Below, in pieces: positions 30,286-39,841 of a stretch of 64,000 bases of DNA. Both the position numbers and the translations under genes were made by a program. Within the stretch, counting starts at the first letter, position 1. Each line of letters begins with the position of its first letter. The DNA lies in assembly GCA_050949645.1 (NCBI GenBank), contig JBMNGC010000001.1, positions 496,001 through 560,000 of the forward strand, written 5' to 3'. The stretch is from RUG369 sp050949645 (GTDB lineage Bacteria > Planctomycetota > Planctomycetia > Pirellulales > Thermoguttaceae). Under the pieces are notes generated by a model, which was not told the origin of the DNA, did not search any database, and was given only the letters and a program-made list of their open reading frames with translations.

Positions 30286-30313
30286 ATTCTAATGCCGACC
30301 TTAAAATTGACAA
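30286..30313 (-). promoter_or_regulatory. Promoter of the tRNA-Lys cluster
   Basis: Minus-strand TTGTCA (30308-30313) and TAGAAT (30286-30291) with a 16-bp spacer, placed correctly for a transcript covering all three tRNAs. Confidence 0.7.
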
Positions 30314-30416
30314 GCGCTCAAAGACTAAAATTCCTAAAAACAAACGCCGTCCGCCGCCTCAACACGACGAACGGCGATGGGATCAGGAGACCTGTGTTCA
30401 GGCTCGAAACAGGAAA

Positions 30417-31685
30417 TTACTGGTACTTTTTGTAGTCGCCGATCATCGGGACGCTCTTATGAGCGTCAGGTCCGAAATAACGCAGACCAACGAGCGGTTC
30501 GGAGCCCGTGTTGACAATCTCGAACCCTTCCTTCGCCGCTGTTGATGTGATGAAGATTTCATCGTCCGGCTCTTCGCCATAATGAATCATGTTCGGAGAT
30601 TCAATGTTGAGCTTGCCCATGGTTCCACGACCCTGGGTCGTAATCCAGCCGCTAGCTGCGCCGTCTTGAACGAAGCACTTGCAGCCGGGTTGAACGGTGA
30701 GTTCCTTCGCGGAAAAGCGTTGTTTGTCGTCGATGAGGCCGTAGACGATCCACTTGTCGACGTAACCGGCGTCTGGATCGGATTTTTCCTGATCCACGAT
30801 AGGTTCAAGGTAGTTATTTTCCTTGAAGTACGGATCGACATTCTTTTCCCAGTCGAGTTGATCAATGATGAAGTCGAGGTCAAACTTCTTGTCCTCCGGG
30901 ACGTTCTTAACAAGCAGATCCCAGGAGATCGCGTCATGGTCAGTTAGCGACTGGAACATACCGAAGACGTCGGAACCCCACTGCGGTTCGTAGGTGCAGA
31001 CCGATCCTGGCGCGTGGAGGACGCCCGCTGGAACCATCCAGCCCGTGCCGGGCTTGAGACGATACGCCTTGGAGAGGTCGAGAATACCGTTATCGCCCTT
31101 GTTCCAGTCTTCAAGGCATTTGCGCAGCTGCGCTTTGGTCGTGCCCGGTTCGAGCCCCATGAAGGTGTAGTCGAAACGGTTTTCAGCAGCGTTGAGCTGC
31201 GGAGGATAGTAATAAGCCTCCGGTTTGCCTTCCTGCCCCGTGAGCTTGGCGTCCTTGTCCATCTGATGCATGTGGTGGGGAAGTGGCCCAAGGTTGTCGA
31301 AAAACTTGGAGAAAACGGGCCAGCGTTTGTAGGCGTCCCAAATGGCTTCGCCGACAATTTCTCCTTTCCCTTCGGCAACCGCTTCGACAAGGGTGAAACG
31401 TTTTCCAGCGACGCGGACGTAGCTGAGCCCTTCGTCTTCGGTGCGACCGACGTTATCGGCAGGCGTCGTACTGGCGAACCACCGTTCGTCAATACCGCCT
31501 CGATCGAGTCCGAGGGCGTACCAGTCGGTCTGCGCTAATTTGATACGGCGACCAGGTTTGCAGAAAGCGCGCGGCACCCAGTTAGGGGTCAGACGCAGCA
31601 GTCCAGCGCCTTCTTCCATAGCCTGAGCAAGAAGAGCGGGTATTTCGCCGGTCGAGGCGATCTGAGAACGACTTTTCGTAAGCAT
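30417..31685 (-). CDS. Double-cupin protein resembling class I mannose-6-phosphate isomerase
   Basis: A 422-residue cytoplasmic protein with no signal peptide. Family-like features are the metal-binding region LGPLPHHMHQMD, in the position of the PMI Q/H ligands, the second strand motif MVPAGVLHAPGS, and a C-terminal cupin half (EPDDEIFITS). Similarity to phosphomannose isomerases is partial, so the substrate is uncertain; a sugar isomerase role would fit the gmd gene elsewhere in the window but is not shown by linkage. I chose the ATG at 31685 because AGGAGACGTCA precedes it; the open frame upstream lacks such a site. Confidence 0.65.
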   Translation of the reverse strand: MLTKSRSQIASTGEIPALLAQAMEEGAGLLRLTPNWVPRAFCKPGRRIKLAQTDWYALGLDRGGIDERWFASTTPADNVGRTEDEGLSYVRVAGKRFTLVEAVAEGKGEIVGEAIWDAYKRWPVFSKFFDNLGPLPHHMHQMDKDAKLTGQEGKPEAYYYPPQLNAAENRFDYTFMGLEPGTTKAQLRKCLEDWNKGDNGILDLSKAYRLKPGTGWMVPAGVLHAPGSVCTYEPQWGSDVFGMFQSLTDHDAISWDLLVKNVPEDKKFDLDFIIDQLDWEKNVDPYFKENNYLEPIVDQEKSDPDAGYVDKWIVYGLIDDKQRFSAKELTVQPGCKCFVQDGAASGWITTQGRGTMGKLNIESPNMIHYGEEPDDEIFITSTAAKEGFEIVNTGSEPLVGLRYFGPDAHKSVPMIGDYKKYQ

Positions 31686-31892
31686 TGACGTCTCCTGATT
31701 CATTAGTGAGTGCGATGTTTTCTTGGGTCCGATCGGACGGCGAACATGTTGTTCCTGGAGTTCGCTCAATTGACATTAGGCGACTTCTACGAAACCGACG
31801 CCTCGGTTGGACGGCGTTATTATCTGCTATTTCAATCCCGGCGTCAAACTTTTTTACAGATTTTGAGAAGATTTCAAAGGTAGTCAGCCGTT

Positions 31893-33395
31893 TTACACTT
31901 TCTCGTCTTTCGATGCGGCGGGTAGGTTTTGCGGATCTTCAGCAGGGAAGAAGTTTTCAAGCGCCATTTTTGGCGGACGAGCGTATGCCCAGAGCAACAA
32001 CGCTGCTCCGAAAAGTATCACCCCAACGCTTATGCACTGAGCAATGGTTAACCCAGTGCCATGGAAAGAACCTTCGTCAGTTCGTATCAGTTCCAGAAAA
32101 AACCGATTGATCGGATAAAGAACGAATCCCCATCCTACGACAACCCCGTCGCGTTTAGCAAAGCGCGCGATAACGAGCAGAATCAAGAAGATGACAAACG
32201 CGTTGACGGAGCTATATATCTGGGTCGGATGCACGGGCAGCGCTTTCGCGCTTGTCGGGTGAAAGACGACATTGCGCACCTTAGCTGGTTGATCTTTCGC
32301 GTCGTCAGAGTTAGGGCTCTGGAGAACGAGCAAAACGTCGTCGTCAGAATGTTCGTCCCAGATATTGAAGAAAAAGAAGAAGACTTGGGCGTTGTTTACA
32401 GCGCGAAAACGTTCAATTTTACGTCTCTCGAACGCGCTGCTTGCTGCGTCTTCTGAGTTTAGAAGTCCTTGTGGCACGACTCCCATTTCTAGAATCCTAT
32501 CGCCGGGTTTAATTCCTGCTTCTTCCGCCGCGCTGCCCGGATCGACTGAGAAGATCGTCACGTTCGTGGGAATTTCCGAGATAAGATTGGCGTGATTCGT
32601 TTTGATTGAAAAAAGCGTTTTTTCGTCATCCGCCTCTTCCTTTGAATCTTCCGCGGGCGCTAATGTGATTCCAAAGAGGGAAATATTACCCTCTTCAAGC
32701 TGTTGCAGGTAGGCTGGACTCCCCGGTGGAAAAGAGACTGCCCAAGGTAGATCGCACACTCCGCCAAAGCAACATCCGTTCATAAGGCATCCGATTCTAC
32801 CGATCGCTACGCCAAGCATCACTGACGGGTAGAGGAGATCGAGCGTGGCGAGCATAGGGAGTTTTTTCACGAGGAGGTAGATGATCGTCGCGAGCGTACC
32901 CCCGATGATCGATCCGTAAACGACGAGTCCTCCGTTTGTGATATTGATCGCCGCAAGAATCGTGTCTCTCAGATTGTCGTACTGATAATCATGCCAATAT
33001 TGGGCGACGTAGAAGACTCGCGCGCCAATAATTCCGAAAAAGGCTGCGACGAAGAGAACCGTAAAAAGAATGTCGGAAGGATAATTCCACTTCTTTTTCC
33101 CGCGTAGTAGCGCTACGCCTCCTGCGGTAGCGATCGCGATTGTCAAAAAAATTCCGTAACCTCTGACGGGAAAGCCTTCGCTTTCGGAAAAATTTGGTCC
33201 GACATAGCGCGCGACGAGTAGCCCGGCTCCTGTGAGCAGCGCGTAGAAAATAGCGTCGCCAACGTTTTTTCGTAAAACCAGGCTCCGGAAGATCGTGATA
33301 AGTCCGACAATCAGAATCGCCCAGAATAGAATTCCAGTTCCAAAAAGCGGATAACCTGCAATTTGAGTCGGCAGGTAAAAGATCGTTTGTCTCAT
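31893..33395 (-). CDS. lgt: Prolipoprotein diacylglyceryl transferase with an inserted PDZ-like domain
   Basis: Transfers diacylglycerol from phosphatidylglycerol to the lipobox cysteine of prelipoproteins at the inner membrane. Multiple membrane segments and the Lgt features are present: RGYG (78-81), GGLVVYGSIIGG, GRIGCLMNGCCFGG (199-212), HPTQIYSS (389-396) and the C-terminal NRFFLELIRTDEG. The protein is 500 residues against about 260-330 in most bacteria. The excess is a soluble insertion at about residues 245-380 between the GCCFG region and the HPTQ motif. It contains VDPGSAAEEAGIKPGDRILEM, a clear PDZ carboxylate-loop-type signature. The insertion would face one side of the membrane next to the active site, possibly to hold substrates; that role is inferred. 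Confidence 0.9.
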   Translation of the reverse strand: MRQTIFYLPTQIAGYPLFGTGILFWAILIVGLITIFRSLVLRKNVGDAIFYALLTGAGLLVARYVGPNFSESEGFPVRGYGIFLTIAIATAGGVALLRGKKKWNYPSDILFTVLFVAAFFGIIGARVFYVAQYWHDYQYDNLRDTILAAINITNGGLVVYGSIIGGTLATIIYLLVKKLPMLATLDLLYPSVMLGVAIGRIGCLMNGCCFGGVCDLPWAVSFPPGSPAYLQQLEEGNISLFGITLAPAEDSKEEADDEKTLFSIKTNHANLISEIPTNVTIFSVDPGSAAEEAGIKPGDRILEMGVVPQGLLNSEDAASSAFERRKIERFRAVNNAQVFFFFFNIWDEHSDDDVLLVLQSPNSDDAKDQPAKVRNVVFHPTSAKALPVHPTQIYSSVNAFVIFLILLVIARFAKRDGVVVGWGFVLYPINRFFLELIRTDEGSFHGTGLTIAQCISVGVILFGAALLLWAYARPPKMALENFFPAEDPQNLPAASKDEKV

Positions 33396-33843
33396 GACGG
33401 TTCTCGATTGGTTTGTCTTGGCAGTTAGAACTGGGTAAACGCTGGGTCACCAAGTCGTCTTCATTACGCGTAGATGTTATTTTAGATAGCTTTTTCTGTC
33501 AAGGTTGGGTTGATTCTGGAGTCGCCGGCCTTCAGGTTTAGTTTTCTTTCTTCGAGGCGTTGTCAAAGGCGTTATTCCTGTCCAGATTTTGCACTCTTTT
33601 CCTAATTTGCACTCCAAAAAAAGTAGACCCTGAAAATATTTTTGTTATCATAGGAAGAGTACGCGTTCCCGACAAAGAACAACCGTCTTTTTCGACAAAC
33701 GGAAGCTCTTCGGGATTGGCGACATTGAAGAAATAACCGGCGCGAAGTGCGTTGAGTTGTCAAATTACCAGAAAGGGACGTATTTCCTATCGGCGTGGAA
33801 CGCTGTGAAACGCGGTTCGCCCCTTTTAAGGAGGTAACGACGA
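33396..33843. other. Intergenic region between lgt and pilMN
   Basis: 448 bp separating divergent genes, no coding potential seen. Two direct copies of TTTGCACTC (33588-33596 and 33606-33614) are spaced by 18 bp and could be an operator. A possible promoter TTGTCA...TATTTC lies near 33757-33786. A strong ribosome binding site (aaggaggt, about 33829-33836) precedes the ATG at 33844. Confidence 0.4.
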
Positions 33844-36800
33844 ATGGCGCGAATATTGGCAGTCGACTGGGACAGCGTTGAAGTACGTTTTGTACACGGC
33901 GTCATTCTCAAGGATCGTTTGACGGTCACTAAAGTCGGCGCAGCTCCTATTGAGGTCGCTGCTGAAGAGATTGCTGAAGAGATTGCAGCAGAGACTGCGC
34001 TTGCAGAAGACTTCGACGACGCCTCCGAGCCTGACGAAGACGACGGCGTTATCGAAACGGTTGAAAAAGATTATATTCCTCGCATGCCTCTCGCGACCGA
34101 CGATGATGATGACGATGACGAGGACGAGCCCGGCGGACCGACCGTCGTTTCTACCGTCACAAAGAAGCGGAACGAATCCTTCAAGACGTCTCCTATCGCC
34201 AAGACGCTCAAACAACTCTTGAAGGAGAGCCGCGTCGGCTCTGGGACCTTGGTTTATGTCGCGGAACGCAGCGATCTGGACGTCATGTACATGACGATTC
34301 CAAACGCGTCAGAAACTGAGACGCCTGAGCTTATCTTTAACCAAGCGTTACGCGATTCTCTTACCTTCAATGAAACGCAACCCCTCGATTTCATGTCCCT
34401 GGGGTTGCCTGATACTCCCAAGAGAACAGGTTTTCGTCGCGTTGTTGCCGTTTCAATCGCGCGCGACAAGCTCCGCCGGATTCGCGAAACGCTTTCGGGC
34501 GCATACCGCGCGCCTGCTAAAATCGAATTACGCGAACCGTCCCTCGCCGAATTCCTTCGCGTTGATTTTTGCGGTCTGACGTATCAGGAGCCTGTCGTCC
34601 TCATTCAGGAGCTTTGCGACGAAGCAAACTTGACGATTTGCTACCAAAAGAGCCCTCTTTTCTTCCGTTCCTTCAAACTTCTTCCCGAAGCGAGCGCAGA
34701 AGAGAGAGCCAATCGAATTCGCGATGAAATCGCGCGGACGCTCGCCGTTGGAATCGACGATCTTCCTGAAGATACGATCGTGAATCATGCGCTCTTCTTC
34801 ACAGACTACACGAAGCCGACGCGCGTCGTCGAAGACGATGAAAAGGAAGAAGAAACTCCTGAATGCGTCGCGGCGTTTCTGGAGAAATACCTTGCGGAAG
34901 ATGAAATCCAACTTGATTTCATCAACCCATTCCGAGTCGCGGGAATGCGCGTTAAGACTCAGGAGCCAGAGACCCCTGGTCGTTATGCGTCATTGTTGGG
35001 CGCTATCTTGGCGGATCGACCGCAGGGAAGGCCCTGGATCGATCTCCTTCATCCCCACGAGAAACCGAAACCGCCCAATTTTACGTTGCTCTTCATCACA
35101 TATTTTCTCGTGGTGATTCTTGCTGCAACGGGTCTCCATTTCTGGAATAAATCAGACCTCAGAAAGCTCAACGACGAGATCGCGCAACTTGAGCAAGAAC
35201 AGCAGGAGGTCGCGACTAACTATAATCAGAAGTGGCCTGCCTTCAACGTGTTGCAGAGAGCCAACAACTGGCAGAATAGCGAGGGCGTTATCATTCTTGA
35301 CGAGTTGCGCGATATTTTCGTTCGGCTGCCGAAATCGCCCGACGTTGTCGTGACGCGACTTGCCTATATGTCCAGTTATTCTGGTTTTGGTCCGATGCAC
35401 GGACGTCCCGTCTTCATTATTAGCGCCAAGATCACGGGGTACGAGGCGTATCAGCAGTTTTACCGCCAGATTCAACTTGGCGGCGCTCACCAGTTTGTAT
35501 CCAACGGACCGGTTGCGAACCCAGGAGGCGGCGGCTATAGGCTAATGTTCGAAGGGTTTATTGTCTGTCAGCGCCGTAACGCTCAGTCTCTGCTTGCGGT
35601 TCAACCAGACAGCGTTAAGCAGATTTCGATGAATCGTCCTGAATATTTCGTTGAACGTGAAGAGATCAGGAAGCGCGAAATCGCCGAGGCGCAGGAGAAA
35701 AACTTTGACGACGCAGTTGCGATTGCGGAGCAGGCGGATGAAATCCTCAACGCCGACCCTGCCGCCGGCGAGTCTGTTGAGACGACTGTCGAACAGGACC
35801 AGGCGTTTGCAGCGAAGCTCGTTGAACTAAGGAAATCTCTTCAGGCGAGCTTTAATCAAGTACAAGTTTTGTCGCAGAACGGCGCTTTGACAACTGAACA
35901 GTTTAATAAACTTAGAGTGTTGTACGTTCAAAAAGACAATGAAATCGTTGCAAAGTGGAGAGCAGTTAACGTTCGCGTTCAGCTTAAATCGGTGCAGACG
36001 ACCCTTCTAAACGCCAGAAAAATCCTCGACGCTGCGCTCGAAGCCGCTAAGGAACCTACTCCTGAAAATGACGAGCAGCTACGAGTGACCCTGTTGCAGT
36101 ACCGTCAGGTCATCGATTCCCAGTTTATGCAAATGCGGCAGCTTCTACAAAATGGTCTGATTGATCAGGCGCAATTTGACGCCGCTCAAGAGAAATACCA
36201 AAGCGAAGTGACGGAGGTTGAAAAAGAGTTCGCCGACGTCGTTCAACGTATTAGGGAACGCAATTTTCAAAATCAAAATAATGGGCAAAATGTTGGCGCT
36301 CCTGTAGATGACCAGCCCGCCGATACTGGCGGTGAAGATACTTCGTCTGATCAGTCCGCAGAATCTGGCGGTGACGACTCTTCGTCTGATCAGTCCGCAG
36401 AATCAGGCGGCGACGATTCTTCGCCCGACCAATCCGCAGAATCAGGCGGCGACGATTCTTCGCCCGACCAATCCGCCGATTCTGGCGGGGATGATTCTTC
36501 GTCTGACCAGCCCGCAGAAACTGGCGGCGACGATACTTCTTCTGACCTGTCTGGAGATTCTGGCGGCGACGGTTCTTCGCCTGACCAATCTGCAGAATCT
36601 GGCGGGGATGATTCTTCTTCTGACCAGTCTGGAGATTCTGGCGGCGACGACTCTTCGTCTGATCAGTCCGCAGAATCTGGCGGGGATGATTCTTCTTCTG
36701 ACCAGTCTGGAGATTCTGGCGGCGACGACTCTTCGTCTGATCAATCCGCAGAATCTGGCGGGGATGATTCTTCGTCTGACCAGTCCACAGAAGCTAGCGG

Positions 36801-36936
36801 CGACGACTCTTCGTCTGATCCGCCCGCTGAATCTGGCGGGGAAGAACCTACGCCCGATCAGTCCGCTGCGCCAGAGGAGGACCAATCAGCGCCTCCGCAA
36901 GCGTTACGCCTGACTACTCGCCTGGAATTCGTTTGA
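33844..36936 (+). CDS. PilM-PilN-like type IV pilus / type II secretion assembly fusion protein
   Basis: A 1030-residue protein. Residues 1-400 resemble the actin-like PilM/GspL cytoplasmic domain (MARILAVDWDSVEVRFVHG at the start, LTICYQKSPLFFRSFKL later). An acidic insert is at 50-98. Residues 412-434 are the single membrane helix, followed by a PilN-like periplasmic part with coiled coil (LRKLNDEIAQLEQEQQEV) and a ferredoxin-like region (VVVTRLAYMSS...YEAYQQFYRQI). Residues 690-810 are helical, Gln-rich coiled coil. Residues 823-1004 are fourteen acidic 13-residue repeats. In most bacteria PilM and PilN are separate; here one chain spans both, as in GspL. The PilO-like gene follows 10 bp later, which supports the assignment. 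Confidence 0.75.
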   Translation: MARILAVDWDSVEVRFVHGVILKDRLTVTKVGAAPIEVAAEEIAEEIAAETALAEDFDDASEPDEDDGVIETVEKDYIPRMPLATDDDDDDDEDEPGGPTVVSTVTKKRNESFKTSPIAKTLKQLLKESRVGSGTLVYVAERSDLDVMYMTIPNASETETPELIFNQALRDSLTFNETQPLDFMSLGLPDTPKRTGFRRVVAVSIARDKLRRIRETLSGAYRAPAKIELREPSLAEFLRVDFCGLTYQEPVVLIQELCDEANLTICYQKSPLFFRSFKLLPEASAEERANRIRDEIARTLAVGIDDLPEDTIVNHALFFTDYTKPTRVVEDDEKEEETPECVAAFLEKYLAEDEIQLDFINPFRVAGMRVKTQEPETPGRYASLLGAILADRPQGRPWIDLLHPHEKPKPPNFTLLFITYFLVVILAATGLHFWNKSDLRKLNDEIAQLEQEQQEVATNYNQKWPAFNVLQRANNWQNSEGVIILDELRDIFVRLPKSPDVVVTRLAYMSSYSGFGPMHGRPVFIISAKITGYEAYQQFYRQIQLGGAHQFVSNGPVANPGGGGYRLMFEGFIVCQRRNAQSLLAVQPDSVKQISMNRPEYFVEREEIRKREIAEAQEKNFDDAVAIAEQADEILNADPAAGESVETTVEQDQAFAAKLVELRKSLQASFNQVQVLSQNGALTTEQFNKLRVLYVQKDNEIVAKWRAVNVRVQLKSVQTTLLNARKILDAALEAAKEPTPENDEQLRVTLLQYRQVIDSQFMQMRQLLQNGLIDQAQFDAAQEKYQSEVTEVEKEFADVVQRIRERNFQNQNNGQNVGAPVDDQPADTGGEDTSSDQSAESGGDDSSSDQSAESGGDDSSPDQSAESGGDDSSPDQSADSGGDDSSSDQPAETGGDDTSSDLSGDSGGDGSSPDQSAESGGDDSSSDQSGDSGGDDSSSDQSAESGGDDSSSDQSGDSGGDDSSSDQSAESGGDDSSSDQSTEASGDDSSSDPPAESGGEEPTPDQSAAPEEDQSAPPQALRLTTRLEFV
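36310..36855 (+). repeat. Fourteen 39-bp repeats encoding an acidic 13-residue unit
   Basis: In-frame tandem units with consensus DQSAESGGDDSSS. Units 2, 8, 10 and 12 are identical at protein level, and units 9 and 11 read DQSGDSGGDDSSS, so an alternating 78-bp higher-order pattern is visible in units 8-12. The first and last units are the most divergent. The period keeps the frame, so copy-number changes would alter length without breaking the gene. Confidence 0.95.
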
Positions 36937-36946
36937 GGAGGTTGAG

Positions 36947-37891
36947 ATGAGTAATTGGACGAAAGTTATCATTCTGCTCGTAATTATCAGCCTTGGAATC
37001 GGTTTCGGCGGCTATCTTCTCTATAAAAAGAACTATGCGGCCCCGCGAGCTGAAATTTCTCAAAAACGCGAGCAACTGACAACTTTTATTGAAAATGGTA
37101 AGCAGACAACCAACAATGTTGTCGAAAGAACGACGCAGCTGGAATCGCTTTATACTCGATCGTTCCCGACGAGTCGACCAGACGCAGCGCTTCAGTATGA
37201 GCTGTGGTTGTCGCAGATGTTAGATTTCTGCAATATGAGCGACGCGCAGATCTCACGCCTTGCGTACCAGACGCCCCGTAATTCGGGGATGGCAATTCAG
37301 AACTTCCGAGTTGTCGCACAATGCGATATGATTGATCTCGTCCAGTTCCTTTACGAGTTCTACTGGACTCCGTTCTTGCATCGAATTACGACGCTTGATA
37401 TAACGCCTGACGAGAATTCGGAGAAGCTCAACACAACGATGACGATCCAAGGGCTTACGATTTTATATCGCCTCCACCAAAATCAACCCTATCCGCTTGA
37501 GAAGCAGCTTCCTAACGCGGATCAGAGTAACATGCAGCAACAGCTCGCGTCGGGCCCGTTTGCTGCGTATAAACAAATGGGCGACGTGGACGTTTTTCGA
37601 GCTGTTCGTACTGGAATCGACCCGACGTCGCTTACGATTCTTACTGGCGTACCGACAATTACGAACGACGCTGGCGATTCCGTGACAGTCTCCCGTTGGA
37701 ATCTTTCGTCGGAAGGCAAAACGATTTCGCTCCAGACAGGCGAAGAACTAAAAATTGGATCCTTTGTTGCGACAATTGCCGATATCGACGAGAATTTTGT
37801 CGTGTTACGTCAAAACAACGGACTTCTTTGGGTTGTTTTGCTGGGGTATAAACTTAGCGACGCCCTCGCGGTTCCGCCGAACCTTTTCTGA
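36947..37891 (+). CDS. PilO-like pilus/secretion assembly protein
   Basis: A 314-residue inner-membrane protein: N-terminal membrane helix (residues 5-26), a coiled-coil-like stretch (AEISQKREQLTTFIENGKQ in part), then a ferredoxin-like PilO domain to about residue 190. The last 70 residues (KIGSFVATIADIDENFVVLRQNNGLLW) resemble the small beta domain of PilP/GspC, so this may combine PilO and PilP functions. The start follows GAGGAGGTTGAG and lies 10 bp after the PilMN stop, so the two are translationally coupled. No pilin, PilQ or ATPase genes lie nearby. Confidence 0.65.
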   Translation: MSNWTKVIILLVIISLGIGFGGYLLYKKNYAAPRAEISQKREQLTTFIENGKQTTNNVVERTTQLESLYTRSFPTSRPDAALQYELWLSQMLDFCNMSDAQISRLAYQTPRNSGMAIQNFRVVAQCDMIDLVQFLYEFYWTPFLHRITTLDITPDENSEKLNTTMTIQGLTILYRLHQNQPYPLEKQLPNADQSNMQQQLASGPFAAYKQMGDVDVFRAVRTGIDPTSLTILTGVPTITNDAGDSVTVSRWNLSSEGKTISLQTGEELKIGSFVATIADIDENFVVLRQNNGLLWVVLLGYKLSDALAVPPNLF

Positions 37892-37939
37892 TGACGCCGG
37901 TCTCACGCGTATGCGTTACAAACTTCCTGGTTGTTCTTA

Positions 37940-39841
37940 ATGGAACCAACGATATACGATTTTGACGTAGTGGTTGTCGGCGCCGGTCATGCGGGAACGG
38001 AAGCCGCTATTGCGGCGGCGCATATGGGCGCGAATGTCGCGTTGCTGACCGCTAATCTCGATACGGTTGCGCAGATGAGTTGCAACCCTGCGATAGGCGG
38101 CGTCGGCAAGGGGCATTTTGTACGCGAGATCGACGCACTCGGCGGCGCGATGGCGAAAGCGATCGACGCGACGGGAATCCAGTTCCGGATGCTCAACATG
38201 CGTAAAGGGCCCGCGATGCGCGGCCCACGCGCTCAGGCGGATAAGCGTTTATATCAGGACGAAGTTAAAAGGATCGTTGAAGAAACCCCGAATCTTGCGC
38301 TCCGACAGGAGAAAGTTGTTGAACTGATTGTCGAGCGCGGCGCCGGGTGGTCTGACGAGGCGGCGGATCATAGCGCCGACGCGCATGGTATTCGCTATGA
38401 AAACGTATGGCGAATCGTTGGCGTTCGAGTGGAAACGGACGCCATTTATCGCGCGAAGGCGGTCGTCCTCGGGTGCGGGACCTTTCTGCGTGGAATGCTC
38501 CATGTCGGTTTGTTGCAGGCGCCAGGCGGTCGTATGGGCGAACCTTCCGCGACGCGGTTAAGCGAATCGATAGCGCAGCTCGGAATCGAGCTGCGACGCT
38601 TCAAGACGGGCACTCCAGCGCGAATTAATGGAAGGACCATCGACTATTCTAGTATTAAAGAGCAACCCGGCGACGATAATCCGCGTCCGTTCTCCTTTAT
38701 GAACGACGAGCTCGACGTCGAACAAATCTCATGCTGGATGACCTTCACGAACCCTGCGTTGCACAAGTTTCTGCTCGACAATATTGAGCTTGCGCCGATG
38801 TGCAGCGATCAGATGCGATCAGCGGGGCCGCGTTATTGTCCGTCGATCGAGACGAAGCTCATACGTTTTGCCGACAAGGAAAGCCATCAGCTCTTCCTTG
38901 AGCCGGAGAGTCGTCACACCAACGAGGTATATATCAATGGTCTGTCGACGAGTTTTCCGCGTGAGATTCAGGACCAGATGATCTGTATGATCGTCGGGCT
39001 TGAACACGCTCAAATCATGCGATACGCTTATGCGATCGAGTACGACTATGCACCGCCGGACCAGCTTCGTAAAACGCTTGAAACCAAGCGCGTTTCGGGA
39101 CTCTTCTTTGCTGGCCAGATCAATGGAACAACTGGCTACGAGGAGGCGGGCGCGCAAGGGCTCATTGCGGGCGCTAACGCTGCGGCGTCCCTCTTGAGCG
39201 ACGCCGAGCCTCTCGTCTTGGGTCGCGATCAGTCATATCTTGGCGTTATGATCGACGACTTGACGACTTGCAGCGTCGACGAACCGTATCGAATGTTTAC
39301 GTCTCGTGCGGAATATCGATTGTTGTTGCGCCACGATAATGCTGATCGCCGTCTTACGCCGATTGGTCGAAAAATGGGGCTTGTCGACAACGAGCGGTGG
39401 ACGCGTTTTGAGACGAAGCGTCGTGCGATAGAAGAGACGACCGCAACTCTTGAAAAGCTCCACGATGAGAATGGATCGCTTCTGAAGTATCTCCGTCGTC
39501 CTGAAGTAACGTGGCAAGACGTCGTCGGGAGAGCGCCACAACTAGCGAGCGTCACTGACGAGGTTGCTGAACAGGTGGAGATTGACGCAAAATACGCGGG
39601 TTATATTGACCGTCAAGAGAAGGAGATCGAACGTCAACGCCGTTGGGACTCGCATAAGATTCCAGCTGATTTCAGCTATACGACGCTTGCAAACCTCCGC
39701 GCCGAGACAAAAGAACGACTTGAGCGCGTGCGTCCGACTGACCTTGGGCAGGCGAGCCGCGTGCCAGGAGTTAGACCAGCCGACGTTGCCGTTTTAACGG
39801 TCGCTCTTGAGAAATATTCGCGACAAAATTCTAATCAGTAA
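37940..39841 (+). CDS. mnmG: tRNA uridine-5-carboxymethylaminomethyl modification enzyme MnmG
   Basis: FAD-dependent enzyme that, with MnmE, modifies U34 of certain tRNAs. The N-terminal dinucleotide fold VVGAGHAGTEAA, the first family signature GPRAQADKRLYQ region, the CGTFLRG motif (conserved Cys), FKTGTPAR, GQINGTTGYEEAGAQGLIAG and TSRAEYRLLLRHDNAD are all present, with the helical C-terminal domain. Length is 633 residues, typical. The ATG at 37940 is preferred over an upstream TTG because family similarity begins there; no clear ribosome binding site is visible. mnmE is not in the window. Confidence 0.96.
   Translation: MEPTIYDFDVVVVGAGHAGTEAAIAAAHMGANVALLTANLDTVAQMSCNPAIGGVGKGHFVREIDALGGAMAKAIDATGIQFRMLNMRKGPAMRGPRAQADKRLYQDEVKRIVEETPNLALRQEKVVELIVERGAGWSDEAADHSADAHGIRYENVWRIVGVRVETDAIYRAKAVVLGCGTFLRGMLHVGLLQAPGGRMGEPSATRLSESIAQLGIELRRFKTGTPARINGRTIDYSSIKEQPGDDNPRPFSFMNDELDVEQISCWMTFTNPALHKFLLDNIELAPMCSDQMRSAGPRYCPSIETKLIRFADKESHQLFLEPESRHTNEVYINGLSTSFPREIQDQMICMIVGLEHAQIMRYAYAIEYDYAPPDQLRKTLETKRVSGLFFAGQINGTTGYEEAGAQGLIAGANAAASLLSDAEPLVLGRDQSYLGVMIDDLTTCSVDEPYRMFTSRAEYRLLLRHDNADRRLTPIGRKMGLVDNERWTRFETKRRAIEETTATLEKLHDENGSLLKYLRRPEVTWQDVVGRAPQLASVTDEVAEQVEIDAKYAGYIDRQEKEIERQRRWDSHKIPADFSYTTLANLRAETKERLERVRPTDLGQASRVPGVRPADVAVLTVALEKYSRQNSNQ

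Noticed and set aside
36442..36885. Minus-strand frame with Arg/Ile-rich repeats
   Set aside because: It is the antisense reading of the 39-bp repeats in pilMN; the plus-strand frame is continuous with conserved domains.
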